Below, in pieces: positions 55,941-63,078 of a stretch of DNA of 64,000 bases. This DNA is from Hippopus hippopus (lineage: Eukaryota > Mollusca > Bivalvia > Cardiida > Cardiidae). How positions within the stretch are numbered: the first letter of the stretch is position 1; each line of letters starts with the position of its first letter. The stretch spans positions 10,582,516 through 10,646,515 of the forward strand of contig OX328110.1 of the NCBI GenBank assembly GCA_946811185.2. Reading direction: 5' to 3'. A program made the position numbers and the translations under genes. The notes below the pieces were generated by a model. The model was not told the origin of the DNA and did not search any database. It was given only the letters and a program-made list of their open reading frames with translations.

Positions 55941-56801
55941 ATGAGCGAGTTAAAGCTGCAAAATACATCACCACTTAGAAAGAGGGTGTATCTGTATGTT
56001 AATCCATACACCCACGATTATGAGATCAGCAATATACCATCAAAGTATGATGTTAAACATATCGGAAACTATGTGGGATCATTTTTATCCCACCAACATT
56101 TAGAAGAAAAAGATGTTTACCGTACTACCAGATACAGAGTTTTGGATCAAGCGACGATTGACAAACGATATGGTGTGAATGGCAAGAGAACAAATATTTG
56201 TTTCACATGCAACGAAGCAGGACATTGGGCCAAAGAATGTCCAGAAAAAGAAAATCAGCTAGGAACATTTGTTTTTGTCTACGTGAATCCACACAGTCAT
56301 GACATTGAGATTTTACCATCGTTTTACAACGTTGATGGTCTCAAAGATATAAAATTCGTCGGGACACTAAATTCATTCTGCAGTGAAAATACATGGAAAA
56401 AAAGTTCACCACAAGCTACATCATCATCGGTTGAAAGTCAGACCGTAGACATGCAGTCCGACACGATGGATATCAACGATTCAGAAATCTGCAAAATAAC
56501 AGAACAGGTAGAGAAAAAAATATCTACAATACGAAAAAATCTAAGAAAACAACAAACTTTGGATCTAAGAAAACAACAAACTTTGGATCTAAAAAACAAC
56601 GAATTTTCTACAGAACCGGGTTGCTCGTACGGAGAGGAAAAACAGCAAAACAACGAAAAGAACTGTTTCTTTTGCAAATCAACAAAACACGAGGATAAAA
56701 TCTGTCCAGATGTGGTATTAAAAACCAACGAAAGGAAAAGAAAACGTAAAACCAAATGTGAATCTGACATTCCAAAGAAAAAAAGAAAACATACTGAGTG
56801 A
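55941..56801 (+). CDS. Zinc-knuckle (CCHC) protein, element B copy
   Basis: 286 aa. Both knuckles are intact here: CFTCNEAGHWAKEC near residue 90 and CFFCKSTKHEDKIC near residue 238, each C-x2-C-x4-H-x4-C. The N-terminus has the duplicated YVNP..HD.EI module. A repeated RKQQTLDL element lies near residues 200-217 and the tail is basic (KKKRKHTE). AATAAA near 56947 is the likely poly(A) signal. Compared with A there are scattered substitutions and small indels but no break. Confidence 0.82.
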   Translation: MSELKLQNTSPLRKRVYLYVNPYTHDYEISNIPSKYDVKHIGNYVGSFLSHQHLEEKDVYRTTRYRVLDQATIDKRYGVNGKRTNICFTCNEAGHWAKECPEKENQLGTFVFVYVNPHSHDIEILPSFYNVDGLKDIKFVGTLNSFCSENTWKKSSPQATSSSVESQTVDMQSDTMDINDSEICKITEQVEKKISTIRKNLRKQQTLDLRKQQTLDLKNNEFSTEPGCSYGEEKQQNNEKNCFFCKSTKHEDKICPDVVLKTNERKRKRKTKCESDIPKKKRKHTE

Positions 56802-57074
56802 AAAAAGATTTCAACACAATATTGAATTTAAACAAAAAAAGACTGACTTGATTTTTTTCATTCATTTTTTGTCTTTACAGTTCATTCATTTTTTGTCTTT
56901 ACAGTTCATGATTTGATTTTTTCATTGTACATAAGTTCTTTTTGAAATAAAGAAATATAAAATAATTACTTCTTACTTTTGACTTTTTTCTAGTTGTGAC
57001 TTTTTTCTAGTTGTGACTGTAAGTCTTTTTACTTTTGACAATTTGAAAAGAAAGATCTTTCGTGCTAAATGGTT

Positions 57075-57090
57075 AGCCCTGAAAAGGGCT
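57075..57090 (-). terminator. Histone-type stem-loop after the zinc-ribbon gene (B)
   Basis: Minus strand AGCCCTTTTCAGGGCT 30 nt after the stop at 57121, followed by AACCATTTAGCACGAAAG and ATCTTTC. Confidence 0.65.
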
Positions 57091-57120
57091 TTTTGAAGGA
57101 TCTCACATTGACATCCAGCT

Positions 57121-57327
57121 CTACGATTCCTCCGCCCGATCCACTGGGATGATTTCACACCCACAGTGTTCACAGCAAATCGTCGAACCTTCATCATCAT
57201 CGTAAAATCCTTCATCTGGATCTGGACAGTTATGTTTCTGCCCAAGATACTCAAGTATAGTAAAACATTTTCCACACTCTATCTGGCATCTGCTTGCACA
57301 GTGAGGGCATACAAGAATTCGAACCAT
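57121..57327 (-). CDS. Small zinc-ribbon protein (B)
   Basis: 68 aa, nearly identical to the copy at 5358-5564, with all paired cysteines retained (CPHCASRC, CGKC, CCEHCGC). Few amino-acid changes (for example CLIECGKC to CQIECGKC, and TDEG to PDEG). Confidence 0.75.
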   Translation of the reverse strand: MVRILVCPHCASRCQIECGKCFTILEYLGQKHNCPDPDEGFYDDDEGSTICCEHCGCEIIPVDRAEES

Positions 57328-57364
57328 CCTGCAACAAATATGTTTTTTATGTAAAATATCGCTG

Positions 57365-57434
57365 GGCTTTATAGCTTTACAGGGGATTGAACTAGTTGAC
57401 CCATGACGTCATTTTCTCCTATGTTTTTCCCGCG
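57365..57434 (-). promoter_or_regulatory. Class I promoter of the zinc-ribbon gene (B)
   Basis: CTATAAAG on minus near 57368, TGACGTCA at 57404-57411 and TTTTTCCCGCG at 57424-57434. Confidence 0.65.
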
Positions 57435-57674
57435 TCTGCGTTTCATTAACATTGCCCAATTAAATCGATAGTTATATTGGTGTTTTTTACCACTCCTAAT
57501 TCGGTGTCACACAGTTCAATCCTGGTGTTTTCCGTCAGGTCCGTACTCTTTAAAAATTTCAATCCTCTGTAAACGTATAAAAACTCAGCGTTATTTTATA
57601 CAAAACACCATTTCTTTGATTCTCAGCTAACGATCACTTCGAAAGCAGTATCAATATTCAGAAGCAGTTTCAAT

Positions 57675-58337
57675 ATGAAGCACAACTTAGATGAAATCAA
57701 CTTGGACGATTTTCCACCAGTGGAAAACAATGGAGACGTTCTTTCATCAGTTATAAATTCGACAATCATCAATCCGCCACCGGAGTTAAATTCGACAACC
57801 ATCATTCCAGCGACGGTGCTGGACAACATCTATGAAGAGGTAAAGCAGCTAAATTTGAAACAAGATAGCATGATAACCCGGATCATAGATCAGCTGGAGA
57901 CTTTAAACAGACATTTGGAGGAAATTAAAACTTTAAGCGCAAGTACTGATCAGCTCAGTAGAAATATCGAGGTACTACGCCAACAGGATCAGTGCATTTC
58001 AACAACTCCTGTGAAGATCCCTGTGGAGTTCGACTTTGATAAATCCAATCTTCACAAGTTAGTGGACTCTATCGTAAGTGTTGTGAAGAAAAATCAACCA
58101 AAGAAAAAACAACCAGAGAAAAAACAACCAAGAAAAACAACAAAACGGAAATCTGAGGAAGATGCTAGCCATCTCCACAAGAAACAGCGAGTTGATCAAA
58201 AACCAACTACACCAATATTGACAGGCCAGGGCAAATACGGGAAAAACATTGATAATCACGTTGATTTCAAGATCCCGAAAAAACCAAAGACAGAGCGAAA
58301 ACAACCAAGAAAAAACAACAAAACGGTAGGAATATGA
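57675..58337 (+). CDS. 220-aa coiled-coil and lysine-rich protein (B)
   Basis: Same length and start as 5913-6575, with about a dozen substitutions. The coiled-coil region is followed by (K/Q/P)-rich repeats and a basic end (RKQPRKNNKTVGI). A class II promoter lies upstream. The last few codons sit at the inner edge of the inverted arm. Confidence 0.7.
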   Translation: MKHNLDEINLDDFPPVENNGDVLSSVINSTIINPPPELNSTTIIPATVLDNIYEEVKQLNLKQDSMITRIIDQLETLNRHLEEIKTLSASTDQLSRNIEVLRQQDQCISTTPVKIPVEFDFDKSNLHKLVDSIVSVVKKNQPKKKQPEKKQPRKTTKRKSEEDASHLHKKQRVDQKPTTPILTGQGKYGKNIDNHVDFKIPKKPKTERKQPRKNNKTVGI

Positions 58338-58995
58338 AAACAAATATGAAACTCGTGGTATTTGCGAATTTGCATTGTAAAAAAAATTGTTAGATACTGT
58401 TTTGCGAATAATTCATTGTAAATAATTCATTGCGAAAAAATAATTCATTATGATTTTTTTTCATTGTGAATAATTCATCGTGAAAAAAATATTTCAGTGT
58501 GATTTTTTTCATTGTCAAGAAATTGTTTTTATGCTGTATTGTAAAAATGTTTCAGTGTGATTTTTTTTTCATTGTTAAGAAATTGTTTTTTATGCTGTAT
58601 TGTAAAAAATGTTTCCTTGTGAATTTTTTTCACTGTCAAGAAATTTTTTATGATGCTTTGCAAAAAAAATGTTTCATTGTTTAGTTCTGTTCAATAAATA
58701 AAAGTTCAATAAATAAAAGTTCAAAAAACAATAGAGCTCTTCATTCTGTTTTTTCCCAAAAGACTTGTTCTGTCTACATTTTTTCCATACATCGTCTCAT
58801 AACTTTTTTGCTATATTAGCATGAAACGTAGCATGGAAAAAATGTATGTGCTTTCTGCCAGGTCCGAGCTCTTTAAAAATTTCAATCCTCTGTAAACGTA
58901 TAAAGCCCAGCGTTATTTTCATACATTCACCATTTTTTGGCTCTCAGCTAACGATCACTTCGGAAGCAGTATCAATATTCGGAAGCACTATCAAT

Positions 58996-59157
58996 ATGGA
59001 GGAGGTAAATCATCAACTACGTGAGGCTCTCCAAGAGTATCTAAATGCAGGTCAACAGTTATTACAACTAAACACTCATCTCGTAGGAGAGGAGGAACAA
59101 AACCAACTACAACGTATAACACAGCCCTACAAAGATGATCATTGCAGCCACACTTGA
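58996..59157 (+). pseudogene. Truncated 100-aa gene at an arm deletion (B right)
   Basis: Starts MEEVNHQLREALQEYLNAG like 50438 but runs into foreign sequence after RITQPYKD at about 59133, where the deletion joins it to the 104-aa gene. Confidence 0.7.
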
Positions 59158-59275
59158 AATGTATTTTCAGCATGCTAATACAAAAAGTGAACAGTTAGAC
59201 CGTCTTTTCCGCGAGCAAATCGCCGCTGAAAGGGCTGAGTCAGACAGCGAATCGACTGATGCTGATACTGAATAA
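59135..59275 (+). pseudogene. Truncated 104-aa gene, C-terminal half (B right)
   Basis: A 46-codon frame begins with an ATG near the deletion joint and shares LEMYFQ and LFREQIAAERAESDSES with 49408-49722. The residues between them differ more (HANTKSEQLD versus YVISKTEEVD), so this arm may carry a divergent allele here rather than a simple deletion of the left sequence. Confidence 0.6.
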
Positions 59276-59305
59276 ACATTTTCAAAAATCAGCTCTTCTC
59301 AAAAC

Positions 59306-59321
59306 AGCCCTTTTCAGGGCT
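59306..59321 (+). terminator. Histone-type stem-loop (B right, after the 104-aa remnant)
   Basis: AGCCCTTTTCAGGGCT 30 nt after the stop at 59275, followed by AACCATCTACCACGAAAG. Confidence 0.65.
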
Positions 59322-59653
59322 AACCATCTACCACGAAAGTTCTTTCTTCAAATTGTCAAACTTCTTTCTTTTAGAAGAGTTACACCCCAAAGAGTTACAC
59401 TCCAAAGGTCCACACTCCAGAGAGTAAAAAAACTCAGAAAAAGACTAATCCCGACTCAGTGCTCAGTCTTTTAGAAAAGAAAAAATCATCCATAATTGCA
59501 GAAAAAAGACTAAGTTCAACTCAGTGATATAGGAATGAAATTAAAAAAAAAAAAGCCTAAAAAGTGATCCATTACACATATAAAACACTAAACTCTTGAT
59601 TATTTTTCTCATTCACCATTAACTTTTCGTAAAACCTGAGTCAGTATCCCACA

Positions 59654-59794
59654 ATGTTTGGATTAACATTTTTTCTCTTATTGCTCTTCTGGTTAGAAGA
59701 AAGAGAACGTTTCAGATATATCAGGCATGAAATTGACCATCTAATGCAAATGCTAGATAAAATGGAATCAATCAAAAGAAAGAGAGGAGGATAA
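59654..59794 (+). CDS. 46-aa single-pass membrane-type peptide (B right)
   Basis: Identical frame to 48884-49024. TATA-like ACATATAAAAC lies near 59576-59586, about 70 nt upstream. The hairpin AACCCTTTTCAGGGCT follows at 59824-59839. Confidence 0.55.
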   Translation: MFGLTFFLLLLFWLEERERFRYIRHEIDHLMQMLDKMESIKRKRGG

Positions 59795-59823
59795 AAAAAG
59801 TGCATTCTGTACAAAAAAAAAGC

Positions 59824-59839
59824 AACCCTTTTCAGGGCT
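59824..59839 (+). terminator. Histone-type stem-loop after the 46-aa gene (B right)
   Basis: AACCCTTTTCAGGGCT, 29 nt after the stop codon, with one stem mismatch like its mirror copy. Confidence 0.5.
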
Positions 59840-60009
59840 AGCTATCTTAAATAAACATCTTTCTTTTCATTTTGTCAGAAGACTCATAATCAAAAAAAAA
59901 GTCATAGGTTAGTTAAACTTTAGTTTTTTCTAAACCCGAACAAGAAAATGTAACAAAGCCATGGGTTGGTCAACAATAAAACATTTAGTATTAGAAATAA
60001 AACGCTGAT

Positions 60010-60140
60010 TCTGATTGGACAACATTAATTTGGAACCAAAACAGCATGAAACGCCGACGCGGGAAAAATATAGGAGAAAATGACGTCATGGGTCAACTAG
60101 TTCAATCCGTCTGAAAAGCTATAAAACCCAGCGTTATTTT
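60010..60140 (+). promoter_or_regulatory. Class I promoter of the 77-aa gene (B right)
   Basis: CTGATTGGAC (inverted CCAAT) at 60011-60020, CGCGGGAAAAA near 60059, TGACGTCA at 60081-60088, CTATAAAAC near 60120, and TTTTCCCGC near 60137. Confidence 0.65.
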
Positions 60141-60176
60141 CCCGCACATCATTCATTCTCTTCAAGTCGTTAAGAA

Positions 60177-60410
60177 ATGGAGTGCGCATTGAGGGATATG
60201 ACTTTTTCGGAACTCGCCCAGCTGGCATCGAGAGAAAAAAAGAAGAAGGAGAAAAAACAGTTCACAGTACCAGCTACTGAAGATTGGAACGATGACGATG
60301 AGCCATCGTTCTCGTTGGACTTCGGCTTGGACGAGCAGCAACTGAAAAGACTAAAGAGGAGGGCTGCAAGTAGCTGTCCGGCGTGCAGGAAGGTTGGAGG
60401 TTGTGCTTAA
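60177..60410 (+). CDS. 77-aa acidic small protein (B right)
   Basis: Begins MECALRDMTFSELAQLASRE and ends CPACRKVGGCA, like the two other copies. Stem-loops GGTCCT..AGGACC (60430-60447) and AGCCCTTTTCAGGGCT (60456-60471) follow directly. Confidence 0.75.
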   Translation: MECALRDMTFSELAQLASREKKKKEKKQFTVPATEDWNDDDEPSFSLDFGLDEQQLKRLKRRAASSCPACRKVGGCA

Positions 60411-60429
60411 AAACACAACCTCCAAACCA

Positions 60430-61030
60430 GGTCCTTTTTTTAGGACCACCCCAACAGCCCTTTTCAGGGCTAACCATCTACCACGAAAGTTCTACCTTTC
60501 TTCAAATTGTCAGACGTAAGTTCTATCTTTTCTTCAAATTGTCATTTCTTCAAATTGTCAGACGAAAGTTCTACCTTCAAGCTATCAGACGAAAGTTCTA
60601 TCTTCAAGTTGTCATTTCTTCAAATTGTCACAGCTCTTTTCAGAGCTAACCCAACAGTCCTTTTCAGGACTAACCATCTACCACGAAAGTTCTATCTTCA
60701 AGATGTCAGACGAAAGTTCTACCTTCAAGCTATCAGACGAAAGTTCTATCTTCAAGTTGTCATTTCTTCAAATTGTCACAGCTCTTTTCAGAGCTAACCC
60801 AACGGTCCTTTTCAGGACTAACCATCTACCACGAAAGTTCTATCTTCAAGATGTCAGACGAAAGATCTATTTTCAAGCTGTCAGACGAAAGTTCTATCTT
60901 CAAGTTGTCATTTCTTCAAATTGTCACAGCTCTTTTCAGAGCTAACCCAACAGTCCTTTTCAGGACTAACCATTACCACGAAAGTTCTATCTTTCTTCAA
61001 AATTGTCATTTCTTCAAATTGTCAAACTTC
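60430..61030 (+). repeat. Stem-loop-bearing ~148-bp repeat array (B right)
   Basis: Hairpins at 60430-60447, 60456-60471, 60632-60647, 60656-60671, 60780-60795, 60804-60819, 60928-60943 and 60952-60967. At 60804 the outer pair is G-T (GGTCC..GGACT), still able to pair as G-U in RNA. Confidence 0.75.
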
Positions 61031-61099
61031 TTTCTTTTAGAAGAGTTGCACTCCAAAAGAGTTACACTCCAGAGAGTTATACTGCAAAGAGCAAAAAAA

Positions 61100-61605
61100 A
61101 AAAAAACTCAGAAAAAGACTAAGTCCAACCCAGTGCTCAGTCTTTTAGAGAACTCATTCATAATTGCAGAAAAAGACTAAGTCCAACTCAGTGATCAGGC
61201 TTTTAGAAAGAAAATCATTCATAGGGTAAAAAAAGTCTAAGTTCAACTCAATGGTTAGGCATTTAGAAAAGAGAATTCATTCATAGAATGAAAAAAGCTA
61301 AGTCCAACTCAGTGATATAGGGATTAAATTCCTTTTAGAAAAGAGAAATCATTCATAGAGATGCAGAAAAAAGTCTAAGTCCAACTCAATGGTCAGGCTT
61401 TTAGAGAGAAACCACTTAAAGGTCAAGTAGTGGATAGAAGTAAACAATAAAGCAATCCTAATAGCATATGGGTAAAAAAACTAAGTCCAACTTAATGATA
61501 TAGGGACAAATTCCTTTTAGAAAAGAGAAATCATTCATAGATGCAGAAAAAAGTCTAAGTCCAACTCAGTGATCAGGCTTTTAGAGAGAAAAGAAGCTTG
61601 ACAAT
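61100..61605 (+). repeat. ~50-60-bp subterminal tandem repeats (B right)
   Basis: Mirror of 47085-47575, with the CTAAGTCCAACTCAGTGATC core. No gene is seen. Confidence 0.8.
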
Positions 61606-61863
61606 AGAAAATCATTTTTGATCGTTACTTACCCTTTACTTTCCCTTAACTTTCCCTTTTTTGCAGAAAAATTCCACTCAGGGTAGTCTCTTTGGGTGGT
61701 TTTATCCCCAGAGTGCCACCCATACGGCCGCCATTTTGAATGCTAAAACCCTCTCAGGGTAGTCTCTTTGGACATTTTTTGTAGAAATGATATAATGCAA
61801 ATTCTTTCAGGGTGGCAGAATAGGGACAAATTTTCTGTAGGGTAGGCAATGTAGGGCTCTCAG

Positions 61864-61917
61864 GGAGGGTAGAATACGGCTCTGACCAGGCCCTGTCAGA
61901 GCCGTATTCTACCCTCC
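61864..61917. repeat. Terminal hairpin, right end of B (23-8-23)
   Basis: Same stem as at 46757-46810, with loop CAGGCCCT, the complement of the left loop. It is followed by TATACTACT to the tip. Confidence 0.9.
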
Positions 61918-61926
61918 TATACTACT

Positions 61927-61932
61927 GTTACT
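61927..61932. repeat. Target site duplication of element B, right
   Basis: GTTACT, matching 46742-46747. Confidence 0.9.
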
Positions 61933-62207
61933 GCATGAGTGCACCGGGTAGAATTATAAGAGGAAGTTTAACGATTGTTAAAGATAACTATAACGCACTA
62001 GAAGAGGTACAAGTTAATATTGCGGTAAACGGAATAGAGCAGGTTGATTACTCTATTATTAAAAAAGAGGATGAAATTTGTAGCTGTACGATTTTTCCGA
62101 GGGCGTTGGAGGTAAAGCAATGCGACATCGTAAATTTTGTTTCAAAAACAACCGACCGTGATGTAATACACGCTTATATATCTATTTTGATAGAGTTAGA
62201 CTTATAA
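61933..62207 (+). pseudogene. Fibre-like protein, 3' part (Maverick C)
   Basis: Continues the frame broken at 46747. It contains IIRGSLTIVKDNYNALEEVQ and ends VIHAYISILIELDL. It was separated from its 5' part by element B. The short ATG-initiated frame at 61935 is therefore a gene tail, not a separate gene. No repeat motif is left in this part, so it is probably the distal domain. Confidence 0.7.
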
Positions 62208-62329
62208 AGGTCATATTTTATATCATATGACGAAGTAAAAAATGTTGTAATTTCGCTCATATAGCTATATGAGCTAAAAATATGGATCGTTGGGATGTAG
62301 TAATAAGCAGGGATATGGTTAGGTTTTAG
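62208..62329 (+). other. Maverick C remnant after the fibre-like gene
   Basis: AT-rich spacer with an inverted word CTCATATAGCTATATGAG (62254-62271), then an ATG (62282) opening MDRWDVVIS that collapses into the minisatellite after 15 codons. It may be the start of the next Maverick C gene. Confidence 0.4.
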
Positions 62330-63078
62330 ATTTAAGCAGGGATATGGTTAGTTTTAGATTTAAGCAGGGAGATGGTAAGTTTTAGATTTAAGCAGGGATA
62401 TGGTTAGTTTTAGATTTAAGCAGGGATATGGTTAGTTTTAGATTTAAGCAGGGGGATGGTTAGTTTTAGATTTAAGCAGGGAGATGGTTAGTTTTAGATT
62501 TAAGCAGGGATATGGTTAGGTTTAGATTTAAGCAGGCAGATGGTTAGTTTTAGATTTAAGCAGGGATATGGTTAGTTTTAGATTTAAGCAGGGATATGGT
62601 TAGTTTTAGATTTAAGCAGGGGGATGGTTAGTTTTAGATTTAAGCAGGGAGATGGTTAGTTTTAGATTTAAGCAGGGATATGGTTAGTTTTATATTTAAG
62701 CAGGGGGATGGTTAGTTTTAGATTTAAGCAGGGGGATGGTTAGTTTTAGATTTAAGCAGGGAGATGGTTAGTTTTAGATTTAAGCAGGGGGATGGTTAGT
62801 TTTAGATTTAAGCAGGGATATGGTTAGTTTTATATTTAAGCAGGGGGATGGTTAGTTTTAGATTTAAGCAGGGAGATGGTTAGTTTTAGATTTAAGCAGG
62901 GGGATGGTTAGTTTTAGATTTAAGCAGGGATATGGTTAGTTTTAGATTTAAGCAGGGAGATGGTTAGTTTCATATTTAAGCAGGGATATGGTTAGTTTTA
63001 TATTTAAGCAGGGGGATGGTTAGTTTTAGATTTAAGCAGGGGGATGGTTAGTTTTAGATTTAAGCAGGGGGATGGTTG
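62308..63078 (+). repeat. 28-bp minisatellite
   Basis: About 27 copies of GGTTAGTTTTAGATTTAAGC + AGGGATAT, with GATATG / GGGATG / GAGATG variants interspersed. Confidence 0.9.

Larger units (their letters stand above)
46748..61926. mobile_element. Complete Maverick/Polinton-like element B (15,179 bp)
   Basis: Tips are AGTAGTATAGGAGGG at the left and its complement ending ACTACT at the right, flanked by the 6-bp GTTACT duplication. Long inverted arms enclose PolB, a CCHC gene, a zinc ribbon and other small genes. Both ends are present, so the gene list is complete for this copy: no integrase, A32-type ATPase, capsid or protease is visible. PolB is frameshifted, so the copy is probably not autonomous. 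Confidence 0.92.
58331..61926. repeat. Element B inverted arm, right
   Basis: Reverse complement of the left arm (46748-51107), but lacking about 0.75 kb around 59133. This removes most of the 100-aa gene and the first half of the 104-aa gene. Confidence 0.88.

Noticed and set aside
61935..62207. Independent 90-aa gene
   Set aside because: It is in phase with the fibre-like gene cut by element B. The ATG is internal to that gene.
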